Under the pieces are notes generated by a model. That model did not search any database, was not told the origin of the DNA, and worked only from the letters and a program-made list of their open reading frames with translations. This document shows, piece after piece, positions 45,464-57,092 of a stretch of DNA of 64,000 nt (its first letter is position 1; the number at the start of each line of letters is the position of its first letter). Source of the stretch: Enchytraeus crypticus (lineage: Eukaryota > Annelida > Clitellata > Enchytraeida > Enchytraeidae); the NCBI GenBank assembly GCA_905160935.1, contig CAJHZI010000497.1, positions 856,501-920,500 of the forward strand, given 5' to 3'. Position numbers and translations under genes: made by a program.

Positions 45464-45867
45464 TGTAGTTGTGAGATTAATTATTGTCAGTTTGGGAAGG
45501 AGTAGTAAAATGCTGAAGTTTCAGTTGCGGTAACTAAATAACCTACGTATAAAATAAATAAATTGAGTAACCAATTTTAGCACTTTATGTGTTTCGTGAC
45601 CTACTACAGTTGTATTACAACAGTTTTGAGATTAAGAGCATGAAAATTCAGCTTGACGCTAAGTTTTTAGCATGACTATAAAATGTTCAACTGCGGATAA
45701 GTTTGTCAGGGATTCAAATTCAATATTCGCTCTATCACTTACATGTTTTCGAGACAGAATACGGCCATTAAGCTTCAGCAGAAGTGAACTTAGATCTATC
45801 TGTGTACATCACGTCAGTCATGTCTGTATGTGGATGGATCAACCAGTCAACCCTCTAATCCTTGTCT

Positions 45868-46140
45868 CACCACCTCTTCCTCTCATCACCTCTTCCTCTC
45901 ATCATCTCTTCCTCTCACCACCTCTTCCTCTTACCACCTCTTCCTCTCATCACCTCTTCCTCTCATCATTTCTTCCTCTCACCACCTCTTCCTCTCATCA
46001 CCTCTTCCTCTCACCACCTCTTCTTCTCACCACCTCTTCCTCTCATCACCTCTTCCTCTCATCACCTCTTCCTCTCATCACCTTTTCCTCTCATCACCTC
46101 TTCCTCTCATCATCTCTTCCTCTCATCACCTCTTCCTTCG
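45868..46140 (+). repeat. 16-bp pyrimidine minisatellite
   Basis: About 17 copies of CACCTCTTCCTCTCAT with C/T and A/T variants. The 16-bp period leaves all three frames open, which creates spurious ORFs. A (CAGTAG)n tract follows at 46170-46310. Confidence 0.95.
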
Positions 46141-46319
46141 AGCTTATCTATCCAATATTTAATGAAATTTTAAGTAGCAGTAGCAGTATCAATAGCAGTG
46201 CAGAAGCATTTCAGTAGCTGTAACAGTAACAGTAACAGTTGCAGTGCAATAGCAGTACAATAGCAGTACAATAGCAGCAGTAGTAGCAGTACAGTAGCAG
46301 TAGCAGTAGAAGTATTAGT

Positions 46320-47318
46320 ATCGTTCGTATTACTTTATCATTATTTTCATAATAACGATAATTGTATTAGTATATTTTATTGCTTATATTTATTGAATTT
46401 ATACTTTTTATATTATTTCCATTTTCATTCATGTAGTATTGTATTTATTATTATATTATTGCTATTGTTTTAATTATCGTATTGTCATCTTAACGATTCT
46501 CTTCTTGAAGCTTTGCAATATTGGTGATTATATAATCGCTAGGATTTAGCTCGGGAAAACTTGTTGTTGCTCTTTTTCTGCAATTGTCCAACAACTGTTT
46601 TGATAATGAGATCATCCAAGCATACGGATAGGCTCTTCTGCGACAAGTCAGGAATAATTATTGACTAAGCGGAGCGTGGTCTATGAATAATAACTTCTGA
46701 TAACAACATCTGATCATTGAATTATAACTTCTGATCAATAATTAAAAACCATCTGATCAATGAATAAAGACTACTGATGAATGAATAAGAACTGATCAAA
46801 GAATTATAATTTCTGATCAATGAATAGCTATTTTGTCGACCATTAGATTCGTTTCATGCAAGATAATTTGTTTTAAAATTGCTTCTGTTTGTTCTGCAGT
46901 GGTGTAATGCCGTATCGACGACAGTATTATTTGTAAAGCGTGCTTATCATTTCTCGTGCAATACAAACTTTTCAGCATTGGGCTGGTTTATTTTGCGTCA
47001 ACTGGACAAGTTATGCTAATATACAACGATTTGTGATCAATTAGAACTATCACAAGGTTTATAAGTACATTTTCATGCATTATTTAAAATGTTGGACAGA
47101 TACGTTTAACGTATGCATCCGTACCCAAAGTGTATTATTGGAGATGGTCAAGTGAGATTTTGAACCTTTGATATCTTGTTTAAATGACAAGTATCCTACC
47201 AATTCGACTAATTAGACGAAACTTAATAAAATAAATGTGTATTAGTATGAGCAAAATAGAATAGGAGAGAGAAGTTAATAGAATAATTATGTGTATATGT
47301 GTGGGCAAGATAGAATAG

Positions 47319-47352
<34 letters not shown>

Positions 47353-47419
47353 AAGAGCAAGAGGGAGAGGCGATTTGATTTTGATAACAATACAGATACT
47401 TACATTGTACGTACATGTA

Positions 47420-47476
<57 letters not shown>

Positions 47477-47800
47477 TTATATATATACTTTTACTTTTCA
47501 TACTTGTGTATTGTCCAGATGCAGTTATACAGATGAAGAATTAATTCACAAGTATAAATATCTTTTGAGCCTAGGAGAACTTTAAAATTCATTTTACGGA
47601 AAATTTAACAATGCTGCAGTAAAGTAGTGAAATAGCGTAGCCTAGGCCAAACAATGAAGTGAACAATAGCAAAACAGTACTAGATGCAGGCCACTGCTAG
47701 CCATAGTATATGCAGTTAGTTTAAAAGGACCAAAATTTGAACAAACCCATGGGATAAATATTGTAATTAGAGTAAATTCTTAACAATAATTCTTGCTTCA
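46320..47800. other. Upstream flank of slo
   Basis: AT-rich. GATCAATGAATAA-type short repeats at 46690-46830, then the simple repeats at 47320-47480. No clear TATA or promoter motif assigned. Confidence 0.45.
47320..47480. repeat. (GA)n and (TA)n
   Basis: GA run 47320-47356 and TA run 47423-47475, upstream of slo exon 1. Confidence 0.9.
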
Positions 47801-47925
47801 TCCTCCTAATAATCATATGGAGTATACTAATTTGAATATGTGATAAGAAAATGAGTACGGGAGAGTATCCTAACTATATACTGAACACGATATTACTCGG
47901 AACCTAACGGATTACTGTCTTCACC

Positions 47926-48307
47926 ATGTCACCCATAAACGACGGTTCAGCCGCCATGCTTCCGGAAAGCATCCCTTACCCACAGGGTCCCTACAGGCCA
48001 AATCCTCCCATCCTGCGATCAAAGCGCAACTTCCCTGAGGATAACTTCCCACTTGCAGGCCCCTCCGTGGCAGTCTTCTCAGTGCCGCTCCCGGACGAGC
48101 CAGTAGAGAGGTCCCCGGAGATGGACCAGGCTGCCTGCCTGGCTGATCGGCAGTGGCACACGTTCCTTTGTTCCAGTCTTATCTCGTTCTTCACCTGTCT
48201 GCTTCTAGTTCTCACCTGGAGGATCATCAGCTGGGGCATCAGCATGAAGAGGAGGAGGAGATCAGCTAAGCTCGCTGCTGCAGCCGTCGTGCTGGCCGCC
48301 AGTACAG
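47926..48307 (+). CDS. slo: slo coding exon 1 (N-terminus, S0 segment)
   Basis: 127 codons plus 1 nt, donor AGTACAG|GTTTGT. Pro-rich extracellular N-terminus (about residues 1-70), S0 around WHTFLCSSLISFFTCLLLVL, then a basic stop-transfer cluster MKRRRRS, followed by an Ala-rich stretch. It is joined in phase to exon 2. Confidence 0.9.
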
Positions 48308-48489
48308 GTTTGTTGGAGAGAGAGAGAAAAAAAGAGAGGAAGAAAGAAGGGGGGAGAGAGAGATGGAGAGAGGAAGAAAGAAGGGGGAGAGATAGAGAGA
48401 GAGAGAGAGAGTGAGAGAGAGATAGAGAGACCGAGATAGTGAGAGGAACAACGAGAGAGTGAGTGAGAGGGACAGAGAGTGATTGAATG

Positions 48490-48568
<79 letters not shown>

Positions 48569-49318
48569 CTGGGGCAAAAAATAATAATCCCCTAGCGAAA
48601 TCTCAATAACTTTAAGAAAACTCAAAATATCTTTACGAAATTTACGTAGCTTCTAGGGGAGGAATATCTCCGTTTATCCTGCAAATTTGATGAAAATCTG
48701 TTGAGCAATAAAAATATTACAGAGTTTCTAAGAAAAAAGTGCAAAATCAGTTTTAACAAGGCTTTTTTAACAAAAGTCTTAATAACTTGGACAAAACTCA
48801 AAGTAGTTTTACAAAATTTTCGGAGCTTCCAGAGGAGGAATTTCTACACATATCTTGCAAATTTGGTGAAAATATATTCAGAAGTTACACAAATTCAGGG
48901 TTTCTTGGAAAAAATGATAAAATCAATTTTAACAAGGCTTTTTTAAATAAAAGTACCAGATATTTTCTTCAAAATTTAGGAATAATTTTAACAGAAGAAC
49001 GAAATTTAGGCATCTTTTATTGGAGTAGCTAACAAGGTAGTGCAGGCTTTAACTCCACCACTTAAGTAAACGGCCCTTTTCAGGATCGTTATTTTCTTTA
49101 AAAGGAACGACTGACATTTCGAAAAGCCTTGTTAAAATTGATTTTAGCACTTTTCTTTTAGAAATGCTGTCATTTCGTAACTAATGAAAATATTTTTATC
49201 AAATTTGCAGGATAAACGCAGAAATTCCTCTCCTAGAAGCTCCGTAAATTTCGTAGAGATATTTTGAGTTTCCTTAAAATTATTGAGATTTGGCTAGGGG
49301 ATTATTTTTTGGCCCCAG

Positions 49319-49380
<62 letters not shown>

Positions 49381-49413
49381 TATATATACATATATATATA
49401 TATAGATATATAG

Positions 49414-49446
<33 letters not shown>

Positions 49447-50131
49447 GGAGAGAGTGAGTGAGAAAGAGAGAGGGAGAGATAGAGTGAATGAGAGAGTGAG
49501 AGAAAGAATGGAGGGAGAGGGAGTGGAGAGAGAGAGAGCTAGAGATAGAGTGAGAGAGAGAGAGAGTGAGTGGGAGAGATAAAGCGAGAGAAAGAGAAAG
49601 AGAGAGAGAGAGAGAAAGAACTATGTTTATTTTATTTTAAGAAACTTCATACAACACGTGCAATACATGTGCATTAGTAAAACTTTAAAAACATTTCACG
49701 ATTTGTACGTTAAATGTTTTAGGAAATAGCAGGGCATCTTTTTGAATTCAAAAAATTATGCCAACTTGCATTACATTTTGTGTGAAATACTTAATAAAAC
49801 ATGTGTTAACATTTTTATTGTAATACGTATTATAATAACTTTTTTACAGGAATACCTGTACTGCAAATTATTGTTCAATTCAGCAAAGCAAATCAAAAGC
49901 AAATTGTTCCTCTTCTGTCCAGGTAACGGTGGCGTAACGACAGGAAAAGGAATGAACAACATCAGTAAGGGAGGACTAGGGTTGGGTGTGGTGCACCACA
50001 GAGGAGCTAGGCAGGGGGATGTGGATGACGGAGACGAGACGGGACTGGACAGGGAGGTGGGCTGGATATCAGAGGCCAAGGACTGGGCGGGGGAGCTCAT
50101 ATCTGGACAGACTACCACTGGTAGGATACTG
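47926..50131 (+). CDS. slo: Slowpoke/KCNMA1 BK-type calcium-activated K+ channel alpha subunit, first two coding exons
   Basis: Slo1 forms the tetrameric large-conductance, voltage- and calcium-gated K+ channel of excitable-cell membranes. Exon 2 encodes AKDWAGELISGQTTTGRIL, the near-invariant Slo1 S0-S1 loop sequence (Drosophila: EAKDWAGELISGQTTTGRILV). Exon 1 holds an 18-26 residue hydrophobic span (about residues 77-103) preceded by CLADRQW; this is S0, which places the N-terminus outside the cell. The ATG sits in a good context (TCACCATGT) and is preceded by an in-frame TAA six codons upstream. The 197 codons in view stop just before S1. The pore, RCK domains and calcium bowl lie beyond the window. 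The N-terminal ~70 residues are Pro-rich and unlike other Slo1 N-termini known to me, as is usual for this region. Confidence 0.93.
48317..48564. repeat. (GA)n then (TA)n left of the MITE
   Basis: The purine tract starts 10 bp after the slo exon 1 donor. The TA run 48495-48564 is the MITE target. Confidence 0.95.
48565..49322. mobile_element. Foldback MITE with mariner-like ends in slo intron 1
   Basis: Left end CAGACTGGGGCAAAAAATAA and right end (reverse complement) CAGACTGGGGCCAAAAAATA are flanked by TA on both sides, inside a (TA)n tract. Three related ~180-200 bp units make it up: two in direct orientation (about 48565-48770 and 48771-48952) and one inverted (about 49116-49322). All share TCAATAACTT..AACTCAAA and AACAAGGCTTTTTTAA. 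No transposase ORF. The TA duplication and inverted termini fit a Tc1/mariner-type non-autonomous element. Confidence 0.85.
49323..49615. repeat. (TA)n then (GA)n right of the MITE
   Basis: Continuation of the interrupted TA tract, a G10 run near 49438, then long GA. Confidence 0.95.
49923..50131 (+). CDS. slo: slo coding exon 2 (S0-S1 loop)
   Basis: 209 nt, phase 1 in and 0 out. Acceptor TTCTGTCCAG|GTAACG, donor ATACTG|GTAAGT. Gly/Asp-rich linker, then EVGWISEAKDWAGELISGQT followed by TTGRIL. EVGW..xKDWAG also occurs in human KCNMA1, which confirms orthology. Confidence 0.97.
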
Positions 50132-50194
50132 GTAAGTACAACTCTATCGTCTTTTGCTGCATTAATTATTATTGCTTATTTCACTCTAAGCAAG

Positions 50195-50345
50195 AACTGA
50201 GGAAGGAAGCGAGAAACCATCTCAAAAGTCTTTTTGAATTCTTTTTACTCGTGAATCGATAGAGTATTTTGTGAAGCATGAAAACAGCCTGTGAGTAGGA
50301 ATATGTACCTTGGATCTCTGATTTGGCAAAACAGTAAAGAAAGAG
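50195..50345 (+). mobile_element. Diverged relative of the LINE-D-tail SINE
   Basis: GAGGAAGGAAGCGAGAAACC and AATATGTACCTTGGATCTCT resemble the start and tail regions of the 32755 and 31480 copies. Begins about 60 bp after slo exon 2. Confidence 0.4.
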
Positions 50346-50534
50346 ACTTCACTCCAATGTCATCGGTATAACCTTTGAATGTGGAAACGAACTTTAAACA
50401 TTAAAGTTTATATTAAATTTTATTAAGATTAAGTAGTCTCATCGAATCTTCTGGCTACTAGATACTTAATCTTCTAGGTACTTAATTCGTCCACTACTCA
50501 GTTCTGGATGTTTGTTTTGACGATTTCTATCACT

Positions 50535-50675
50535 GGCTGGAGTCAGTGACGATGTCGGTAAGATATTCGACCGCGGATCAAAATGTGCGGTTTTCAAATC
50601 CTGGACTCGCCATCACTGACATCGCTTTCGAGTGAGGAAACTGACGTTAACATGAGCTTTACCAGCTTTTTTATC
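50535..50675 (+). mobile_element. SINE family 2a in slo intron 2
   Basis: GGCTGGAGTCAGTGACGATG, GTAAGATATTCGACCGCGGA, TTTTCAAATCCTGGACTCGC and TTTCGAGTGAGGAAACTGAC. Confidence 0.88.
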
Positions 50676-50679
50676 AAGT

Positions 50680-52250
50680 GCAGCTTATCAAATTGAAGGC
50701 ATTTAAAACAAGTTATACAGAATTCTTCTCGTCTTTACGGGCTCTCGATATTTTTATGTTTTTCACGTTTAGTGCGAGCCTGGTAATTTCATAGTAACAT
50801 CTCTAACCTGACTGGTGATAACTGTACGATGATGATGCTGTTGATGTTATTATGGATGAAGGTTGTAATTATGAGGATGAATGGCTAGACAAGAACATGC
50901 TGCGTGCTTCCTGTTTACTGCTATCAAAGTCTTCGAACAGTAAACCTCTCAGCTCCAGCATTAAAAACTCGATTACACTCTCTTTTCTATCTCATTGGAC
51001 TTACAAGTTCTCCCTTTTGATATTTCTCCATATTTTAGTACATCTTTAGTATCCAATTTATCTCCTCTTCAAACATATGTAATACCTGAATAAATGTTCA
51101 GTCCTTTCTCTTTCTTTTTCTCTGTCTCTCTATTGAGGTTCTCATTTTCCCTGAAATTTCAAAATATTTTAAGAGAGGTTGAAGGTTGCAGGCAAAAGAA
51201 TTTGAAGTTACTTCAACAAATCTTAAGCTTATAAGATTTTGAAATTTACTGAAATTCTGTTCACACAGATATTTCTGAAACACTCTCTGACACTAAATGT
51301 GCATCGACTTGATGACTGTGAACAACGTAGAAGATTACGAAGTTATTAGTAACTCTGATGATCAGTGACGACCACACCTCAACTGATATTTCATCCAATC
51401 ATTAGTGTCTGCCCAACCTCTTTACATTTGATTCTTCTTGTAGAGCAACTACAACTTATTCGGAATAAAATAATTGTAGCAGTAATATTTACTAAACATT
51501 GCCATTCCAAATTTCAGAAATAATTTCTCTAATTACACAAAGTTTCACAAAATTCACAGAGTAATCACAACAATGAACGTGTGACAAATAAAATTAAATA
51601 AGCATTATCAGAATCTTAGTCATAAGTGCAATACGTCCTGTAAGTGCAAAATAAAACAAACAAAAAAATTTATATAAGAAATAAATAAAAAGCAAGAACA
51701 TCAAAGAGGACGCAAGGCGTCCTATCCGGTTGAACACCCAGTTTTCACTCCAGTACAGTTTTTCGGCAAAGGACTCTGAGAGAGCCGAAATCGTTTACAA
51801 GTAATTATACACAACCATTTTTATAGATTAATAAAATTTAAAATATCTACATTAAGCATTCTAAAAGAACATAAAATGTACAAGAGTTTGGTTGGAAATG
51901 GAAGATTGCCAGTTATTAAGTAAGTAATGTTTGTATTTATGACAGAATGTAGAGAGAGAGTTGATGTTTCTAATAGAGGTTGGAATTTCGTTCCATCAGA
52001 ACATCCGTCATAAATGACTGCATTGGCACAACTTCTCCTCAGCATATTTCTTTTGCAAATTGGTTTGGGAGAATTGATCTGTAGTGATGTGTGCTATGGG
52101 GATATCCCTGACATCATCCGTGGATGAGGAAACAGACGTTAAGCCATTAATACTATTATTAAAACACAAATTATTGAAACAATGAATTTCCGTTATACTC
52201 AGCTTTGTCACAGTGCTTAACTAAATAATCGGCACAGTGGTATAATTGAT
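50680..52250. other. slo intron 2, nothing recognised
   Basis: Presumed intronic since the next slo exon is not in view; no exon-like coding signal found. Confidence 0.5.
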
Positions 52251-52259
52251 TTTTACCTT

Positions 52260-52475
52260 TCTACCACAAAACCACCATCCTCACCCGCATCCCAGCCTAG
52301 CTATGGTCGGTTTTTAGAAAATTTTCTAACAATTTCTTAAGCCTGGGCGCTCATCAACTAATGTTACCAACTCTTCTAACATTGGTTTGATCTAAATGCT
52401 TAATAGCCTTTTACAACATGTGCAGTCTGCGGTTGATCCCTTCTTCAACAACCCGGACACAACACGGATATTGGT
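52260..52475 (+). mobile_element. SINE with conserved domain, longer copy
   Basis: TTAATAGCCTTTTACAACAT GTGCAGTCTGCGGTTGATCC CTTCTTCAACAACCCGGACA CAACACGG. The part before it (TTTCTTAAGCCTGGGCGC) also loosely matches 4285-4310. Confidence 0.65.
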
Positions 52476-53009
52476 TTATGGAAATTGAACTTTTAATATT
52501 TTCAAGCATTTGCATGTATATAAAGTACTTATGAAATATAATCTATCTCTAATAATCGCAGCTCCGTAGACTTGCTGCAGATACTGACTGCTTCATATTG
52601 TGAATCAACAGATAAAAGTAGGCCACAGATGCGAGTTCAATGTTACGATAGCCTATAGCGTTAGTTTATATTTTACACGAAGCTGATAACAACATACACT
52701 TATCCGACTTGATCGCTTGTTGCCGAAGCGTTGAACTTCAAAGTTAAGTGAATCTTTGAACTGCTGATTAACCGACTAGATGCTACGATCTACATTTAAA
52801 GCCATATCCGCAATAATGGAGAATAGTTATACTAGTTACATACAATATCTATACTAGTTCACTGAATCTAAATATAAAGTCTATTCCGTATATTAAGATT
52901 TGTGTTATATTTGAAGTGGTTTATCTGGGATTTCAACCAGTGGCTTCATCCTTATCAGACAACCATGATACTAATTTTAATCCCTAACGGGGGCTGAATT
53001 TAGACCACT

Positions 53010-53295
53010 TGATTCAGCTGATCGTAAATAAACGAAGTTAAGCAACGTCTGACTCGGTTAGCACTTGGATTGGCAACCATCTTGGAAAGACCGATTGCGG
53101 GCAGCTTTGAATGAAAACTGTCACCTCACCACGGCGTTGAAAGGATTTTCTTAAATCCGCGCCTGCTAGAATCGATGCAATATCAAAGGCAGCTGTGTCT
53201 AATAACCATTGAGAGCAAGAAAAAAACGAAACCTACAAAAACATCAGAAACCAAGCAAGAAACTCTGTAACACTTGCGATATGTCATGCGCTATG
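53010..53295 (+). mobile_element. 5S rRNA-derived SINE, copy 1
   Basis: GAAGTTAAGCAACGTCTGAC, then CGGTTAGCACTTGGATTGGC AACCATCTTGG, reproduces the 5S rRNA internal promoter (box A GAAGCTAAGCAGGGTCGGGC and box C TGGTTAGTACTTGGATGGGA). A non-5S body follows: AGCTTTGAATGA, TTCTTAAATCCGCG, AATAACCATTGAGAG and an A-rich stretch to CATGC. The body is shared with 20545-20815. Confidence 0.85.
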
Positions 53296-53299
53296 CTAT

Positions 53300-54800
53300 C
53301 TATACAGATATTACCAAAAACACTCGCCTAATAGCCGCACAATAAATTACTGGTAATTAAATGATTGTTCGCGACGTCTGACTCTGCTTGATACTGTCGT
53401 AGGAAACAGTAACACTTCAATCGTATTTTTGTTGCTATGATAATATTTTGGTAATAATGTTAGCAATCGTGAATTACATATTACATGTAATTATTAGACT
53501 GAAGTTAGAAGTGCTATATAATACTATGATTTTGGAGACGGACGCAAAATGAATGAATTAAATGCAATATAATCAGATTTATGTATGTATGTATGTCTAC
53601 ATGAGCGAGCATATTGGTATATGCAGTATAAAACTTTAAATATACATGTATATATATACTGTATATATATACATGTATATATACTAGTATATCGGTATAT
53701 ATACATGTACATATGTATGCGCGAATATATACACGTACTTAGTAATCGTTAGCATAAAACAAACTTATCACTGCTTGATCTCTGAGAATGATAAATTACT
53801 TAGTTAATAAATTAATTATATACTCTCCATCGCTCTCTCATTAACGATATCTTTACTCATTTACAGAATTATTTTTATTTATTTATAGACCTCTTTATGT
53901 AGGTATCTAAGTTAACTGGATGGTTAGCAAATAGATATAGAGAATAAATAGCCAAGGAGAAGATACACAATTTATCAAAGCGAACTCTAATCTATTGAAG
54001 TATTTTTCAAACGGAGTATTTATAACTTAATGCACTAACGGTCTCACTTATTTAACTATTAACTAGACTAATTAGTCTAGTGGAATTATATTATCAGTAG
54101 CTCTAATGCTAACGAGTATACTGAATTGCTTAACGAACCGAAATTTTTCATGACAAGAGTACATACAAATTCTTAGCGAACAATTGAAACCGAACAGCTC
54201 AAATATACCGCTCTTAAACGCATAATTAATTGAATTAACTTATTTATTAAATAATTTCCATATTACTATATCGTTAGTTAAATTTTACCGTATCGTTATA
54301 TCGACAATTACCAAAGAAAAATATCAATAAATCTGACATGACTACTCTTTGTGCAACTGTAAAGAATTCTTCTCTTGTTTTTCTACATGAATGTCACAGT
54401 TGTTACTCAATATATAGAGAAAACCCGGCTTATAATAAATAATGTATCGCTGATACCATCACATCTACTTCGGTTCCTTATTTATATTTAGCGGAAACAG
54501 ATTCTAGGCATGCTGATAAAACATTTCGATGTTCTAAATACTTGAACTATCTTGAGATACATGTGTACAAGTTGAAAGCTTTTTACGAGGAAATGATCTT
54601 TTCAGTTCCTATATCCATCAATCTAAACAGAAAAGATAATTTTTCACGCTCTGCGCTGCGTTTATTTTGTTGGCAGATTCTCCGACCTCTCCCTACTCAA
54701 GGTAGTCAAATATAAGCTCTGTCTAGAGATGCGTTCCTGGAAAGAGAATTTCTCATATGTTTTCATCTCTTTATCATTACTACAAGTCCCACTCGCTTTT
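53300..54800. other. slo intron 2, AT-rich, nothing recognised
   Basis: Short TATACATGTA-rich patch at 53640-53740. No ORF of note. Confidence 0.5.
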
Positions 54801-54804
54801 TCGA

Positions 54805-54826
54805 TATCTCTCTCTTTCTCTCCCTC

Positions 54827-54905
<79 letters not shown>
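54805..54905. repeat. (CT)n microsatellite
   Basis: CT runs with CTAT and CCCT interruptions. Confidence 0.95.
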
Positions 54906-54908
<3 letters not shown>

Positions 54909-54984
54909 GATAGGTTAACTGCACATGTAATAAGGGACCACTGCAGAAACACTGAGGAAAGCAAATAGAACTCACTTCAGAAGC

Positions 54985-55130
54985 CATATTATTATCAAGA
55001 TATAGGCTACATTAAAGGTGGATAAGGGCATAGCCCTTTGTTAAGGGATTACCTCGCTAATCGATGCAGTGCCCTTTCCAGAGCGTGAGAGTTGACTGCG
55101 AGGAGGAATATATGCATTAAACCGGCCGCT
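54985..55130 (+). mobile_element. Candidate SINE sharing the LINE-D tail, copy 3
   Basis: AAGATATAGGCTACATTAAA, GGGCATAGCCCTTTGTTAAG and GGATTACCTCGCTAATCGAT. The tail is diverged. Confidence 0.72.
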
Positions 55131-55167
55131 AGAGCGAGCACTAGAGCGAGACTATGTCTGCATGTTT

Positions 55168-55335
55168 TGATTGGATGGCCGAATGGCTAGCAAGCTTGCC
55201 TGAGGAGCTGTGGGCAGGACAGCGGTTCAAATCCCAGCTTGACAGTCTCTGACAGTGTCCCTTGTGATGCGGAACTACACGTTACCTTTATAGCGTAGTT
55301 TTTAACTTAAAGCTTAACACTTAAGCTTTATGCGG
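55168..55335 (+). mobile_element. tRNA (Leu/Ser-like)-derived SINE family 3
   Basis: A box GGATGGCCGAATGGCTAGCA and B box GCGGTTCAAATCCCAGC lie at tRNA-like spacing, then CAGTGTCCCTTGTGATGCGG and an AT-rich 3' part. The arms do not pair as a functional tRNA, so a SINE head is more likely. Single copy in the window. Confidence 0.65.
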
Positions 55336-55514
55336 TATAAAATTGCAAACAACTTGAGAAATAAACTATGAATTCATATCCTCACCTAATCGAGTCTCAA
55401 AATAAAGAAAGAGTTTCAATTGAATAACGGATTAGTTATATATTTTTGTAGTTTTACGACTGTGCCAATGTGCGCTTGTATGAAAGTGAACTTTGCAAGC
55501 CGCAAGTATTTCTA

Positions 55515-55895
55515 TTTGCGTGTGCGCATGCATGTATGCCTGTGTGTGCGCATGTATGTCTACGTGTGCGTATGCATGTATGCCTGCGTGTGCGCATGTA
55601 TGTATGTCTATGTGTGCGTATGCATGTATGCCTGTGCGCGTGCATGTATGTATACATGTGTTTGCGCATGCGTGTATATTTACATTATATAGGCTCACGC
55701 ATGTGTGTGCGTGCATGCGCTTTAGTCTATTTGTGCGCTGCATGTCAATGTACAGTATGTGTGCGCATACAAATATGTCTATGGGTGAGAATGCCTGCAT
55801 GTTTATGTGTGCTCATGCATGTGTATTTATGTGTGGGCACGCATGTTTGTCTATGTGTGCCCGCGCATGTATGTCTGTGAGTTCGCATGTTTGAA
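55515..55895 (+). repeat. TGTGCGCATGCATGTATGCC-type minisatellite
   Basis: About 20-22-bp units, alternating purine/pyrimidine, 380 bp. Long alternating tracts can adopt Z-DNA (general knowledge). Confidence 0.88.
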
Positions 55896-55924
55896 TATGT
55901 GTAATATGTGTATGTGTAAATTTA

Positions 55925-56930
55925 ATCATGCTCCCTATGGAATATTTAATAATATACCCGTTCTTACTTGCCACAGAGTTTAATGAGTATAACAACTCAA
56001 ATTATATTTAACCTTTGCCGTTGTAGCCCTTACTATTCTCCAAGGTTTTTGCAGTGTTGTAAATATTTTGACTCAACTGAAATGCAAAAGTTTTATTACA
56101 ATTAGAAGTGTTATAGGCCTATGATTCATATACTATCACTATTTTGATAAATATTTATGCTCTACATTTCTAATGTGATCGCATTTAAATTCCTTCTAGC
56201 TTTGATTTTCGAAGGGTGCTATCAAATTTTCATAACTTCATAAGATTATCAGTAAAATTTTCTGCGAAGCCTCTAATCTTCAGTTTTCAACGACATAGCT
56301 GGATTATCGCTTGACCGCCGGCAAAATTTCTGTAATAGCAGATTAATTGAATGAGATTGAGACTATTTAAAGCTGTTGAATCAAATGTATGGAATTTTGC
56401 ATTCTGTACGTCGTTTATCAAAACACATTTCCGCTAAGCACAGATTGACTGCGCTATTTAAAAATAGGATAATTACAATGAAGGAGCCTAAAAATAGAAT
56501 CACTCTACTTCTATCTATACACACATTGCATAGGTGCCCGTAACATGGACAATGGTAACAATCTGTATCTCTCTTCTCTTAATACATCTACACAAAATGA
56601 ATAATACAAAGAAATGTATTGCAGTTGTGAAAAGGTGATGAAAAATATTGTACGATTAACAATGCGATTTGGAAATAAGTTTATTGATCAAGAAAATCTA
56701 TATGGATAGCCTATTACAAACATTCTGAAATAAGCGAAAAGAATTGAGTACAATGTCCCTGTTGAAATCCTGCGTGTGGCTTTGGAAGACAGGCATGGTG
56801 CGCCCTCTCTTGAATGACAATGTTCTTTGGTGAAAACCTGTATTGGCATATATACTGTATATATGGTGATCTCCTAAGTGATGACGTCTTGAGTGTGTCG
56901 GACAAAGAGCAAGAGAGAGGTAGAGAGAGA
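55925..56930. other. slo intron 2, nothing recognised
   Basis: AT-rich, unassigned, up to the LINE-C 3' end. Confidence 0.5.
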
Positions 56931-57092
56931 AAGAATGTTTAATGTTTAATAGAGTATATCAAGCTAAGGCATCTCTATACTTTACAACAGTTACAGTAGA
57001 ACAAGCAATATACAATAAAATGCACACAGTAAAAATCACTAAAATATCAAATAACTATCATACATAACGTAACGTAACGTATGGTATTTAGT

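Noticed and set aside
45830..46217. Overlapping plus-strand ORFs encoding SSSHHLFLSSPLPL-type repeats
   Set aside because: All three frames are open because the 16-bp minisatellite has no stop in any frame; not a protein gene.
49742..50200. Full-length 152-aa ORF as a gene
   Set aside because: Its first ~60 codons are intron; only 49923-50131 is slo exon 2.
55168..55245. Functional tRNA-Leu/Ser gene
   Set aside because: A and B boxes are present but acceptor and anticodon arms do not pair well by eye; treated as a SINE head.
55420..55894. Cys-rich ORFs (MYVCVCMYACVCA...)
   Set aside because: Compositional translation of the TG-type minisatellite.
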